Counted from the stretch's first letter, positions 1-8,462 are shown. The stretch is 30,039 nt of DNA from UBA1081 sp045636025 (GCA_045636025.1 JAZTWP010000031.1:1-30039); one strand, 5' to 3'. Notes: generated by a model not told the origin, from the sequence alone. Made by a program: numbers and translations.

Positions 1-1014
1 CCAGATTGCGGAATTTGTTGTCATATTGGTTGACTTATCGATCTGACCGAACATTTCGGGTGCAGGGCCTTCTTTTCTTGCTGCAAGAGCATACATACCG
101 CGGCTTGAGCCGACCATAAGACCGTTAAGAGTTCCGAGACAGGAAATAACAATACAAATATTAAGGAATGTTCCACCTACTGTGCCGAAAATATTTGTAA
201 AAGCAGTTGTTGCACCTTCATTGATAAGAACTTCACTTGAAGCACCACCGGCAACACCGATATAATAGAAAACATAGCAGACAACAACAATTGCTGCACC
301 GACAACAAGAGCTATCGGAAGATTTTTCTTCGGATTTTTAAGCTCCGCATTGATTGATGTTGTAACAATCCATCCCTCATATGCAAAAATAGTTGCAACA
401 ATTGCAGCAAACAAGCCACCGCCTGTGCCACCGACCGCCTCAGAAACAACATTTGTAAAGTTTCCTGTGAGAGTGCCGTTTGAAAGGCCGACAATTGAGC
501 CGACAACCGCCATAAGACAAATAGGAACAAGCTTTATGAATGTTGCGCTTACCTGGAATTTACCTGCCAGCTTGGGAGAAAGCGCATTCATTGTGTAAGA
601 CATAATCATGAAGAAGCCTGCAAGAAGGAAAACTTCTGTGCTGAGCATATCCCAGCCGACAAGAACACCGAAGTATCTTGCTGAAACCCATGCAAGAACT
701 GATGTCATACCGGGATAATAAAGATTAACAAGGAACCATGCAAGCAAATATGCATAAGTCTTACCGCAAGTTGCCTCCGCATAGTCAACAACACCGTTGA
801 CTTTTTCATATTTTGTTGCCATAACAGCAAACTGTGCCGAGCAGATTATCATAATAACACCGCTGATAACCCATGCTGCAATACCAAGAGGCATATTTCC
901 GCCTGTTGCCGCAAGAACATTCTGTGCCTTGAAGAAAACACCTGAGCCGATAACTGTACCCACAACCATACAGATTGCTGTTACAAGCCCGTATTTACGT
1001 GTAAGTTCTGCCAT
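1..1014 (-). CDS. APC-superfamily amino acid permease, partial (C-terminus beyond left edge)
   Basis: 338 codons are visible from ATG at 1014 to the window edge; the stop lies outside. The N-terminus reads MAELTRKYGL followed by a first membrane segment with VVGTVIGSGVFF, the glycine-rich TM1 signature of the APC (amino acid-polyamine-organocation) superfamily. A second diagnostic stretch, AYEGWIVTTSINAELKNP, near residues 214-231 is typical of the LAT/SteT-like branch, which exchanges or imports amino acids across the cytoplasmic membrane. About eight hydrophobic segments can be seen. The start is supported by an AAAGG ribosome site about 10 nt upstream and by a good promoter at 1047-1076. 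It is transcribed alone, away from the phosphatase gene upstream. The substrate cannot be told from sequence; serine/threonine or other neutral amino acids are possible. Confidence 0.88.
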   Translation of the reverse strand, partial: MAELTRKYGLVTAICMVVGTVIGSGVFFKAQNVLAATGGNMPLGIAAWVISGVIMIICSAQFAVMATKYEKVNGVVDYAEATCGKTYAYLLAWFLVNLYYPGMTSVLAWVSARYFGVLVGWDMLSTEVFLLAGFFMIMSYTMNALSPKLAGKFQVSATFIKLVPICLMAVVGSIVGLSNGTLTGNFTNVVSEAVGGTGGGLFAAIVATIFAYEGWIVTTSINAELKNPKKNLPIALVVGAAIVVVCYVFYYIGVAGGASSEVLINEGATTAFTNIFGTVGGTFLNICIVISCLGTLNGLMVGSSRGMYALAARKEGPAPEMFGQIDKSTNMTTNSAIW

Positions 1015-1046
1015 CTGATCACTACCTTTTTTCGTAAATTCAATTT

Positions 1047-1076
1047 ATTATAGCATACAAAAAAGAAATATGTAAA
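1047..1076 (-). promoter_or_regulatory. Sigma-A promoter of the amino acid permease
   Basis: On the minus strand, TTTACA (1071-1076) and TATAAT (1047-1052) are separated by 18 bp, and the -10 is preceded by TGC (extended -10 type). It lies 33 nt upstream of the permease ATG. Confidence 0.75.
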
Positions 1077-1097
1077 GCTTTTTTTCTATAAAAAAAT

Positions 1098-1799
1098 TTA
1101 CATCTCTGCCATTTCTGTAAAATCACAGCCTATGCCTTCCGCATAGAGATGCGAAATATCGGAATAATAACGGCATTTAGGTGCAGTTATTCCGTTTTCA
1201 TAATTTTCAAATTCAATTGCTGTCACACCCGAATGCTCATAATCAAACCCTGCCCACATAATATGAATGGGTATATGAAGAAGAACTGATACCCAGGCTC
1301 TTGAAAATGCAGAATGACAGAAAAGTGCAACTTTGTCATCATTTGCATTTATTATTTTATATACACCGTTTTCATATTTATAACCTAGTTTTTCAAGAAA
1401 AGCGTGGCCGTTTTCTTCAATGTAAGACACGGCTTTTTTCATTTCGGTCTTGTTCATATAGTCGCACTCATAACCTTTGTCAAAAGGCAGGTCAAGATTG
1501 CCGTTTTCAAGCAGAAGTGAATTCTGGATAAGAGAAACCGATGTTCTTGTGCCGTCGGGCATTGTTGTGATTCGTTCATCACCGATTTCGTGTGCCCACT
1601 CTTCAACACCTGCTTCAAGACCGAGAATTCTGCAGGCAGGTTCACTTGTCTGCATTGCTCTGAGTATGGGAGATGTGAAAATTTTATTCACACCTGCTTT
1701 TGCAACTCTTTTGCCGACTGCCTCAGCCTGTTTCCACCCTTTTTCGGTAAGAGCACCGCCGTGACCCGGCTCACCGTGTCTGATAATATATAAAATCAT
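1098..1799 (-). CDS. Histidine phosphatase (phosphoglycerate mutase-like) family protein
   Basis: 233 residues. The N-terminus MILYIIRHGEPGHGG carries the RHG(E) phosphohistidine motif, and FCHSAFSRAW near residue 180 carries the second conserved histidine of the branch-2/1 fold. This fold hydrolyses phosphate esters in small metabolites or phosphoproteins, or acts as a phosphoglycerate mutase; the specific substrate is not apparent. The ATG at 1799 was chosen because GGAGTG sits 7 nt upstream. The longer open frame upstream of it has no ribosome site and runs through the promoter: a TATAAT -10 at 1821-1826 with only a weak -35. The length is usual for cytosolic members and there is no signal peptide. 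It appears monocistronic and is unrelated to either neighbour. Confidence 0.85.
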   Translation of the reverse strand: MILYIIRHGEPGHGGALTEKGWKQAEAVGKRVAKAGVNKIFTSPILRAMQTSEPACRILGLEAGVEEWAHEIGDERITTMPDGTRTSVSLIQNSLLLENGNLDLPFDKGYECDYMNKTEMKKAVSYIEENGHAFLEKLGYKYENGVYKIINANDDKVALFCHSAFSRAWVSVLLHIPIHIMWAGFDYEHSGVTAIEFENYENGITAPKCRYYSDISHLYAEGIGCDFTEMAEM

Positions 1800-1852
1800 T
1801 ATATTCACTCCTTTTTCTGAATTATAACACAATCTGCTGAAAAAATAAATAA

Positions 1853-1889
1853 CAAAAAAAAGAGATGACACAGCAAATGTGTCACCTCT
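1853..1889 (-). terminator. Intrinsic terminator of the metallophosphoesterase gene
   Basis: Arms 1861-1872 and 1878-1889 (one mismatch, 5-nt loop) are followed on the minus strand by eight T. It begins seven bases past the stop codon of the secreted phosphoesterase. Confidence 0.85.
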
Positions 1890-1895
1890 GAATTA

Positions 1896-3080
1896 TCAGT
1901 ACATATCGGGATATGAAATTGTTCTGCCAGTGAACATTGCAACGATTTCACGCCAGAGATTCTGGAAGAAACCCTGGAAAAAGCCATTGAAAGCAACACT
2001 TATTGCAGTTTTGTGTCCACCGAATTCACCGATATTTCCGAGAGTTATCATATCATACCAATGAACAACTTTTGTTACGTATCTGCTTGTGTCGTTTTCG
2101 TCGATAACGAGCATTCTGTAGCCGTACTGAGTTGAGAATGCGTCACCATTATAACGTGTGCTGAGTGAATTTGTGATATCGATACCCTGATTTTTTACAC
2201 CGAAAGCATTTGTATGGTCGTGACCTGTGAAAATTGCAAGAACATCACCCTTTTCAACCATAGCATCAAACTGACCGTCATTCTGCTTGCCGCTACAGGG
2301 TGTTTCGTTGAGTGTGCCGTAGTTTACACTATCGGGATTGAACATATAGTAATCGCCTTTGTTAAAGATATGTTCAAAAGCAAACAGTGTTGTCTTGTCT
2401 GCCTTTTTGAGCACATCATAAACTTCGGGCACGATAATATGCTGGAATGCAAGTGAATAAACTGCTTCACCGTTATTCTGAGCACGGAGTGCATCGGAAG
2501 TTGCTTTGTACCATTCAACCTGGTCTTTTTTTACCCAACCGTATTCACCCTCGTCATCATAATCACCTGAGTCAAACACCCACACATTGAACTTCACCTT
2601 TGTGCCGTCGGAAGACATAACGGGAAGATTATATGTGCCGCAACCTGAAAGTGCATCACCATCATCAACTGAAACTGAGCAGGAGAATGTGTTGTAAAAA
2701 GCCATAAGCTCTTCTCTTGACATTGCACCTCTTTCAGAGTCGTGATTGCCGAATGTGACAGCAACGGGAATGTTTCTCTCTTCAAAAACAGTCATAAGCT
2801 TTGTGATATAGCCTTTTGTGATTTCTGCATTGTCGTCGTTATAAACATTGTCACCTGTTATGACAACAAGGTCGGGATTTTCCCTGTCACAAGCCTGACC
2901 GATAAGCCATACTGACGCATCAACATTGTCACTTTCGAGATGCGTATCTGTAACGTGCATAATGGAGAATTTTCCGTCTGCACCGAATTTAAGAGTTTCA
3001 TTTTCTTCTGCCGCAAAAGCAGGCACAAATGTAACAGCAATCATAAAAATTGCAAGTAAAACAGAAATAATTTTTTTCAT
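1896..3080 (-). CDS. Secreted calcineurin-like metallophosphoesterase
   Basis: 394 residues with a clear Sec signal peptide (MKKIISVLLAIFMIAVTF, Ala-rich cleavage region ending AFA about residue 23). The dinuclear-metal phosphoesterase motifs appear in order: D-x-H (VTDTHL, D45/H47), GDN (76-78), GNHD (111-114), a lone His (QHI, H214) and GHDH (286-289). It should hydrolyse phosphomonoesters or diesters outside the membrane. The C-terminus (about 361-386) is an aromatic/hydrophobic amphipathic stretch, NGFFQGFFQNLWREI, that could contact membrane or wall; no sortase motif is seen. ATG 3080 has GGAGG 7 nt upstream. The gene follows the glycoside hydrolase by 38 nt, separated only by a 33-bp palindrome, so it may be cotranscribed with it. 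The substrate is unknown. Confidence 0.88.
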   Translation of the reverse strand: MKKIISVLLAIFMIAVTFVPAFAAEENETLKFGADGKFSIMHVTDTHLESDNVDASVWLIGQACDRENPDLVVITGDNVYNDDNAEITKGYITKLMTVFEERNIPVAVTFGNHDSERGAMSREELMAFYNTFSCSVSVDDGDALSGCGTYNLPVMSSDGTKVKFNVWVFDSGDYDDEGEYGWVKKDQVEWYKATSDALRAQNNGEAVYSLAFQHIIVPEVYDVLKKADKTTLFAFEHIFNKGDYYMFNPDSVNYGTLNETPCSGKQNDGQFDAMVEKGDVLAIFTGHDHTNAFGVKNQGIDITNSLSTRYNGDAFSTQYGYRMLVIDENDTSRYVTKVVHWYDMITLGNIGEFGGHKTAISVAFNGFFQGFFQNLWREIVAMFTGRTISYPDMY

Positions 3081-3094
3081 AAGTTAACCTCCGT

Positions 3095-3127
3095 AAACAA
3101 TAATTTAGCGTCGCTAAATTATTGTTT
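3095..3127 (-). promoter_or_regulatory. Perfect 33-bp palindrome between glycoside hydrolase and phosphoesterase genes
   Basis: Arms 3095-3110 and 3112-3127 are exact reverse complements around one central base, with TTTAGCG/CGCTAAA at the heart. The palindrome overlaps the stop codon of the hydrolase and ends just before the GGAGG of the next gene. On RNA it would be a 16-bp stem, but only TTTAC follows it, a poor T tract. It could be a weak terminator, an mRNA-stabilising stem that sets expression of the phosphoesterase, or an operator. Confidence 0.6.
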
Positions 3128-5062
3128 TATCTCCACCATCTGATGAATATCGACTTCGGGCACGATGAATTCTGCCTTGCCGTTTTTGTATTCAAAATCA
3201 ATTTCTTTACCCTGAGGCACAAGAGTGATTTTTTCGGGTTTATCACATTTTACAGAGCATTTTACATTGTAAAGGGGTACTGTATCCTCAATGACTTCTG
3301 TGTTTCTGCCTCTGACAGTTGTATGAGCAAACAGAAGATGCATAATGTTTCTGTTTTCCTCTTCCTGTCTTGTGTAAGTCATAACAGCTCTGTCAGGAAT
3401 ATCTGCACTTACAGTAAAATCATCACCCATAAGCTTTTCTGCAACTGCTGTGAAAAGCTCCTTGAAGAAAACGTGACCGTGTTGTGCATAAGCAGTGAAG
3501 ATATCCCATCCGATGTATGCAATATTATTTTTGATAACAGCACCTGCAAATTCTTCATCAGGATTATTGGGAGTATGTGCGTGTGAGCAGTAATGCTCCG
3601 CTGTTCTGTTGAAATAAGGATTCTGCATCTTTGCCACGACTTCACCGTCTGTAACATTGATTTTGTAAGAATTACAACGCATTACATATTCGGTGTTGCC
3701 GTTTACTGTTTCAAAGCAAGGAATAAAATATGAAGGTGTCATTTCGTTCTTGCCCTGATATTCAGCACCGACATCAAGAATAAATTTGCCGTCTTTTACA
3801 ATTGATTCGGCTGTTGCAATAATTTTGCCGCCATTTTCTGCAAAAGACTTTATCTTCGCTGCTGTCTCTTCGGAATAACCGTTCACATCAGGAAGAATGA
3901 GCATTTTATATGCTGAAAAATCTGCTGTTTCATCAACAAAGTTATAAAGCCGGCTGTTTTCAAGAAGCATTCTGTTTGCGCCGATATCTGCATCTGCATC
4001 ACGGTCACGGGTTACTGCTTCTTCGCTGAGTACGGCAATATCTGCCACATTCACGGCACCGTTTACCCAGGGCTCTTTTTCTTCAACAAGAGCATATGCC
4101 TTGCCGATGAGATTATATGTAGACATATTCATTTCACCGAGGGGATGAAGCTGATCACCGATTGAACATCCTGCACCGTTTGCAATGCTCAGGGCTGTTT
4201 CGTAAATAAGAGCATTTGGATGCTTGAATCCGCCGAATTCGCCCCAACTGTGGTGGAATTTACCTGTCATTCCAAGGAATTCAGTATTTTTGAGTGTACG
4301 CACATATGCTGCAGAAAGGGGGAAATGATCATAACCCCAACCGCCCGTGGGAAGACTTTCAAGCTCCTGATGAGTGTTTGCTTCAATTGTGAAGTAATCA
4401 CCCTTGGGAATATGCCCTCCGTTGTGGAAAATTGTTGCTGTGTCGCTGTATTTTCTGACAGCATTGTTTGTTCTCTGAACGTATTTTTCAAAAACGATTC
4501 GAGCGTGTTTTTCTCTGTCTTCTTCTTTTTCCACATCCAGACCGAGATTCTCCATATCTGCAAGACAAGTTTCGCAATAGCAGATTTTTGGATGAACAAT
4601 ATCAAGGAAAATACCTGAGGGATTATATTTCTGCATAACCTCTTCAATCTGTGCGCAGAGTGCATCAAGATAACCCGTATTGAAACAAAGAGTGTGGAAA
4701 TGAACTTCGTTTCTGTATTCGTTCACTTCATTTATATCTGCAGATCTGTGATAATGCCATTCCGGATGCTTCACATAGTCCTTTTCATCATAACCTGCTG
4801 AAATATAAACGGGTGCATTGACACCGATTTCCTTACAAGCTTCAAGCTGAGCCGCAAGAAGGTCAAAGTCAAGTTCGGGATGCATCTCATTTACATCACT
4901 GGGATGATATGACCAGCCGTGATGACATTTTGAGAATACAGTTATTGAGTCAACGTGACCAGCTTTGAGTGCAGCCTGAAACTGTTCCTTTGAGAACTTT
5001 TTGCCTACGGGCAGAAGTCCGCTTGTATGAAAATCAAGATGTACCTGTCTTTTTCTGAGCAT
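3119..5062 (-). CDS. Glycoside hydrolase, GHL6-type TIM barrel with GH42-like trimerisation domain
   Basis: 647 residues from ATG 5062. The N-terminal half (about 5-330) looks like a (beta/alpha)8 barrel of the hypothetical glycosyl hydrolase 6 group: VHLDFHTSGLLP, ITVFSKCHHGWSYHPS, GIFLDIV (150-156) followed by C161/C163/C166, then GKFHHSWGEFGG and GAGCSIGDQLHPLGEMN. The middle (about 345-570) resembles the class I amidotransferase-like trimerisation domain of GH42 beta-galactosidases, followed by a small beta domain. This arrangement also occurs among GH151 alpha-L-fucosidases, so a fucosidase or galactosidase is plausible but unproven. There is no signal peptide, so it acts in the cytosol on imported sugars, fitting the MFS gene upstream. 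ATG 5062 was preferred over GTG 5071, which abuts the AGGAG. A promoter lies at 5098-5126. Confidence 0.72.
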   Translation of the reverse strand: MLRKRQVHLDFHTSGLLPVGKKFSKEQFQAALKAGHVDSITVFSKCHHGWSYHPSDVNEMHPELDFDLLAAQLEACKEIGVNAPVYISAGYDEKDYVKHPEWHYHRSADINEVNEYRNEVHFHTLCFNTGYLDALCAQIEEVMQKYNPSGIFLDIVHPKICYCETCLADMENLGLDVEKEEDREKHARIVFEKYVQRTNNAVRKYSDTATIFHNGGHIPKGDYFTIEANTHQELESLPTGGWGYDHFPLSAAYVRTLKNTEFLGMTGKFHHSWGEFGGFKHPNALIYETALSIANGAGCSIGDQLHPLGEMNMSTYNLIGKAYALVEEKEPWVNGAVNVADIAVLSEEAVTRDRDADADIGANRMLLENSRLYNFVDETADFSAYKMLILPDVNGYSEETAAKIKSFAENGGKIIATAESIVKDGKFILDVGAEYQGKNEMTPSYFIPCFETVNGNTEYVMRCNSYKINVTDGEVVAKMQNPYFNRTAEHYCSHAHTPNNPDEEFAGAVIKNNIAYIGWDIFTAYAQHGHVFFKELFTAVAEKLMGDDFTVSADIPDRAVMTYTRQEEENRNIMHLLFAHTTVRGRNTEVIEDTVPLYNVKCSVKCDKPEKITLVPQGKEIDFEYKNGKAEFIVPEVDIHQMVEIKQ

Positions 5063-5097
5063 AATAATCACTTCTCCTGAATTCAGAATTCTTTTTT

Positions 5098-5126
5098 ATT
5101 TTAGCACGACAAAACACAAGTTGCAA
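5098..5126 (-). promoter_or_regulatory. Sigma-A promoter of the glycoside hydrolase gene
   Basis: TTGCAA (5121-5126), 17 bp, TGC-TAAAAT (-10 at 5098-5103) on the minus strand. It lies between the terminator of the MFS gene and the hydrolase RBS. Confidence 0.75.
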
Positions 5127-5148
5127 GATGATTTGTGTTTTATCACCA

Positions 5149-5185
5149 AGCAAAAGCGGAGACTTCGGAAAGAAGTCTCCGCTTT
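5149..5185 (-). terminator. Terminator after the MFS transporter gene
   Basis: Perfect 14-bp arms 5153-5166 and 5172-5185 (5-nt loop), then TTTTGCTT-type sequence on the minus strand. It starts 3 bases beyond the MFS stop codon, so it separates that transcript from the hydrolase. Confidence 0.8.
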
Positions 5186-5188
5186 ATT

Positions 5189-6553
5189 TTATTCTGACTT
5201 TTCTTCTTTGTAGTTGAATGCCTTTTTCTTTGCAAGAATAAGAATGGGCACAAGTACAAGTGCTGCAACAACAGCTGCCCAGAAGAACATACTTGTTGAG
5301 GGAACAATCTTTTCAACACCGTATTCCACGATTGTCATACTTGAAGACTGTGATGCAATGTCACCGATAACGGGACCGATAATCATAGGAAGAAGAACAA
5401 CGAAAATCATTCTGATACCCTGGAAAAGACCAACCTTGTCTTCGGGAATGAAGTCACGCATTGTAGCAGTAAGCTGAATGTGAATAACAACATAACCTAT
5501 AAGAGTGGGTGCAATACCGAGAAGCACAACAACGATGTTTGTTGATGTTGAAAGAGTGAACAGACCGATAATAAACAAAGCAATTGTGCAAAGGTAAGCA
5601 ACAATTCTGTTTTTACCTGAAGCCTTGAGCATTCCCACAACACCTGCTGCAAGAACAGCAACTGCTATAACAGCAGCAATAATTGTCTTTGTATCAAAAA
5701 CAACACCGGGAAGAATAACCTTTTCAAGATAAACGAAAAGATAGGGGAAGAAAACCTGAATTGCGATATTGTAAATGCCGAGAGCAGCAAGAACAAGATA
5801 AAGATTTGCATTCTCTTTAATAACTGAGGGTCTGAAGCCGTAGAAAAGGTCGCTCCAGTAGCTTGAGTTTGTTTTTTCACCTTTGATCTGAGGCTCTTCA
5901 AGTGAAAACAGACCAACAACACCGCAGAGTGCAACAACGGAACCGAGACCGATAAAGAATACTGTGTAAGTGATTGTGCCTGAGTCTGCAAGACCGCCGA
6001 CACCCATAACTGCGAGCATTGAAACAAGACCTACAACCATAAGAGCTGTTTCAACTTTGGGTCTTACAAGAGGGTTTGTAACGTCGTTGAGCCATGCGCT
6101 GAAAGCAGAGTCATTACTTGTTGAACCCATAAATGTCATAATCATATCCATAATTATAACTGCCCATACTGTGAAAGCAAGGATTTTTACTTCATCACTG
6201 AGACCGAAAATTGATGCAATGTTTTCTTTTGAAATAAGACCGAATGAAGCTGTAATAACACCCCAGATTATGTAGCCGACAGAAATGAAAACTTTACGTT
6301 TTTTCATTTTCTCACTGAATGTACCCATAATAAAGGTTGTGACAACAGCAGTAACTGCTGAAAGCGCAACCATACGGCTGATAGCTGTTGTGGGAGCCAT
6401 TACGTTGCCGAGTGCGTTTGCTGAAACATCGCCGTAAACGGAGTTATAAAGGAATGTGTTGAAAAACATATTTTCAAGATTCCACGCAACGCCGCCCATA
6501 AAGCTGAAAATGATAATGTTCAGCCATATTCTTTTGCTGAGCTTTTTTTCCAT
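5189..6553 (-). CDS. MFS-superfamily transporter
   Basis: 454 residues with about 12 hydrophobic helices and a basic loop after the second or third helix (GTFSEKMKKRKVFISVGY), the usual loop 2-3 signature of major facilitator proteins. A 12-helix import carrier in the cytoplasmic membrane is expected. The N-terminus (FSFMGGVAWNLENMFFNTF) lacks features that name a substrate. A carbohydrate is inferred only from its neighbours: sialidase-like and PnuC-like genes upstream, a glycoside hydrolase downstream. ATG 6553 has AGGAGG 8 nt before it. It has its own promoter at 6585-6612, overlapping the end of the PnuC-like gene, and a strong terminator after it, so it can be expressed alone or by read-through. 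Confidence 0.85.
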   Translation of the reverse strand: MEKKLSKRIWLNIIIFSFMGGVAWNLENMFFNTFLYNSVYGDVSANALGNVMAPTTAISRMVALSAVTAVVTTFIMGTFSEKMKKRKVFISVGYIIWGVITASFGLISKENIASIFGLSDEVKILAFTVWAVIIMDMIMTFMGSTSNDSAFSAWLNDVTNPLVRPKVETALMVVGLVSMLAVMGVGGLADSGTITYTVFFIGLGSVVALCGVVGLFSLEEPQIKGEKTNSSYWSDLFYGFRPSVIKENANLYLVLAALGIYNIAIQVFFPYLFVYLEKVILPGVVFDTKTIIAAVIAVAVLAAGVVGMLKASGKNRIVAYLCTIALFIIGLFTLSTSTNIVVVLLGIAPTLIGYVVIHIQLTATMRDFIPEDKVGLFQGIRMIFVVLLPMIIGPVIGDIASQSSSMTIVEYGVEKIVPSTSMFFWAAVVAALVLVPILILAKKKAFNYKEEKSE

Positions 6554-6584
6554 TTTAATATTCCTCCTGAGCTGTAATATTTTT

Positions 6585-6612
6585 ATTATAGCAGAGTTTT
6601 CGAATAAATCAA
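6585..6612 (-). promoter_or_regulatory. Promoter of the MFS gene, overlapping the end of the PnuC-like gene
   Basis: TTGATT (6607-6612), 16 bp, TGC-TATAAT (-10 at 6585-6590) on the minus strand. The -35 overlaps the stop codon of the upstream gene. Confidence 0.68.
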
Positions 6613-7289
6613 ACAGTTTTGCTTAAATTTTTATTTTCTTCTGACTGTTGCTCTTTATAAAATTTATGCACAGTCATAAATGCACCGATAACACAGTAAA
6701 GTGCATACACACCGTATATCAGATAAGTGGTCTCCTTGTAATCATTCATAACCATCTGAACATTCAGGAAAACACCGACAACAGTACTTACTATCCAGAG
6801 ATATGTATACTCGATATATGCACGCCATGTAAGTATGGGCACAACAACACCGAGAATGAATGTGAAGCTGTCAAGAAGTGCATATTCATAATTGAAATGA
6901 TAACATACTGCCGCAAGAGCTGCCCAGATGAGAAGAAGTGCCGCAGAGCTTACAATCCGCATCTTTGTTGTCATTTTCTTAAAAACAGCCGTGCTCTTGT
7001 ATGCATTTTTCTTCCATCTGAAAAATGTGAGCATCTGAATGGGGAAACTGAAAAGAATCGCCTGAGCCGCTGAGCCGTAAATACCCATATAGATATATGC
7101 CACGGTATAAATCACCGAATTGATACCGCCTATGAGAGCACCGACTCTGTTTGCCTCTGACTGAAATCCCATTGCAAAGAGCGACACAAACAGCGGCAGC
7201 ATAAGAAACCATTCCTGCTTACACAGTATACCGGCAACAAGAATTGCAATGCCGGTTATTATAATTATAATTTTTTTGTAATTTTTCAT
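6609..7289 (-). CDS. PnuC-like nicotinamide riboside/mononucleotide transporter family protein
   Basis: 226 residues, about seven membrane helices of even length, and a charged C-terminal tail. Spaced aromatic residues and the repeated half-structure (NSVIYTVAYIYMGIYGSAAQ; YLWIVSTVVGVFLNVQMV; YLIYGVYALYCVIGAFM) match the PnuC family of facilitators for nicotinamide riboside and related nucleosides. PnuC proteins work with a cytosolic kinase that traps the substrate; no such kinase sits beside it, and no NAD riboswitch is visible upstream. ATG 7289 has GAGG six nt before it. It begins 28 nt after the sialidase-like gene and is almost surely cotranscribed with it, so the substrate may be a sugar or nucleoside released by that protein's pathway. 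Family assignment is moderate, substrate unknown. Confidence 0.7.
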   Translation of the reverse strand: MKNYKKIIIIITGIAILVAGILCKQEWFLMLPLFVSLFAMGFQSEANRVGALIGGINSVIYTVAYIYMGIYGSAAQAILFSFPIQMLTFFRWKKNAYKSTAVFKKMTTKMRIVSSAALLLIWAALAAVCYHFNYEYALLDSFTFILGVVVPILTWRAYIEYTYLWIVSTVVGVFLNVQMVMNDYKETTYLIYGVYALYCVIGAFMTVHKFYKEQQSEENKNLSKTV

Positions 7290-7317
7290 TTTTTACCTCA
7301 ACCGGGTTTTCAGGAAA

Positions 7318-8376
7318 TCACAGATTTTCAATGCGCCACTTCTGCTGTCTTATCAATGCGTGGACTTCTTCATTGTCTCTTGCATAAAAAACAGTAAGAA
7401 GAGTGCCGTCAGGAAGTTCTGTTGTTGCAGGATAGCCCAGGTCGTCTGTTTCGTGGTTTTCATAAAGTGAAAATTCTTCGCTCCAGGTTTCACCGCCGTC
7501 TGTACTCATAACAAGTCTTATACCGCAGGGCATTGTTCTTCTTGAGAATGCAGAAATAAGCACACCTGAAGAATGCACAAAAAGATGCGGAGGAGCACCG
7601 CTTGTGTCACTTATAACCTGCTTTACGGGACTCCAGGTTTTGCCGAGGTCATCAGAAACTGACTGATACATTGTGAAAATTGATTCGTCTGAATTCTGAA
7701 CACGCATCTGGCAGACAATTCTTCCGTTTGGCAACTGAACAGCGTGAGGCTCATAGAAATCAAGATAATCATAGGGTGCAACATCAATACTGCCCACAAA
7801 TTCAGCTTCACCGTTTTCGGGGTTTATCTTGTGCGCTTCAATCTGATTATGAGATCCGAGCACTCTGCCGACCCACAGAATTGTGCCGTCGCTGAGCACG
7901 GTGGGACCGTGAGGAGATGAAACGGGAGGTCTGTAAAGTTTACCGAAAGTCTTGCCGTTGTCGTTGCTGATACGCATTGTAACACCGATTACTTCTGCTT
8001 CCGCCTCGGGAGTCACGGCATTGACACAGTCAAAGCATTCCTGGGTCTGAGGCATATTTTCACGCTGAAATTCATTTTCATTGTTGAATGAAGTCACAAT
8101 AAGGCCCGATTCACCGAAAGCTGCAAGTCCGACATCTCTGTCATCGAGAACTGTATCAATAATAACAACGGGGTCGGAGTATGTTTCACCGTTGTCTTCG
8201 CTGAAAATCACGGTTGCCTTACCGAAAGGACAGACGTGCTCAACACGGTTGCAGGATGCACCTACAACAATGTTGCCGTTCCTGAGTCTTGCAACAGTAG
8301 GCCAGCCGCAGTAACCATGGGGAGCGTGGGGGTCACCCATAAGTATTTTCATTTCACCTTCAAGTTTTATATTCAT
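7318..8376 (-). CDS. Sialidase-like BNR-repeat (six-bladed propeller) protein
   Basis: 352 residues, no signal peptide. Four Asp-boxes (S-x-D-x-G-x-T-W/Y/F) are visible: SEDNGETY (59-66), SNDNGKTF (137-144), SDDLGKTW (241-248) and STDGGETW (291-298), the hallmark of sialidase-fold beta-propellers. Between them are typical blade strands such as GWPTVARLRNGNIVVGAS and LPDGTLLTVFY. Exo-alpha-sialidases release sialic acid, but many cytosolic relatives act on other sugars, and I cannot confirm the Arg triad, Tyr and Asp of true sialidases by eye. ATG 8376 has AGAGGTG 7 nt upstream and a consensus-like promoter at 8417-8446. It is the first gene of the unit that continues into the PnuC-like and MFS genes. 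Confidence 0.8.
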   Translation of the reverse strand: MNIKLEGEMKILMGDPHAPHGYCGWPTVARLRNGNIVVGASCNRVEHVCPFGKATVIFSEDNGETYSDPVVIIDTVLDDRDVGLAAFGESGLIVTSFNNENEFQRENMPQTQECFDCVNAVTPEAEAEVIGVTMRISNDNGKTFGKLYRPPVSSPHGPTVLSDGTILWVGRVLGSHNQIEAHKINPENGEAEFVGSIDVAPYDYLDFYEPHAVQLPNGRIVCQMRVQNSDESIFTMYQSVSDDLGKTWSPVKQVISDTSGAPPHLFVHSSGVLISAFSRRTMPCGIRLVMSTDGGETWSEEFSLYENHETDDLGYPATTELPDGTLLTVFYARDNEEVHALIRQQKWRIENL

Positions 8377-8416
8377 AATTTTACACCTCTTATATATTCA
8401 GATGTTTACAGTGACA

Positions 8417-8446
8417 ATTATATCACATCCGCAAAAGAAAATACAA
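8417..8446 (-). promoter_or_regulatory. Promoter of the sialidase-like operon
   Basis: TTGTAT (8441-8446), 18 bp, TATAAT (8417-8422) on the minus strand, about 40 nt upstream of the first gene of the unit. Confidence 0.72.
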
Positions 8447-8462
8447 CACTTTTACTTCACTG

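Noticed and set aside
3122..3586. 154-codon plus-strand open frame
   Set aside because: Antisense to the glycoside hydrolase coding strand, Cys/Phe-rich without domain features or a ribosome site.
6648..7073. 141-codon plus-strand open frame
   Set aside because: Antisense to the PnuC-like membrane protein; Cys/His-rich composition typical of a shadow of hydrophobic codons.
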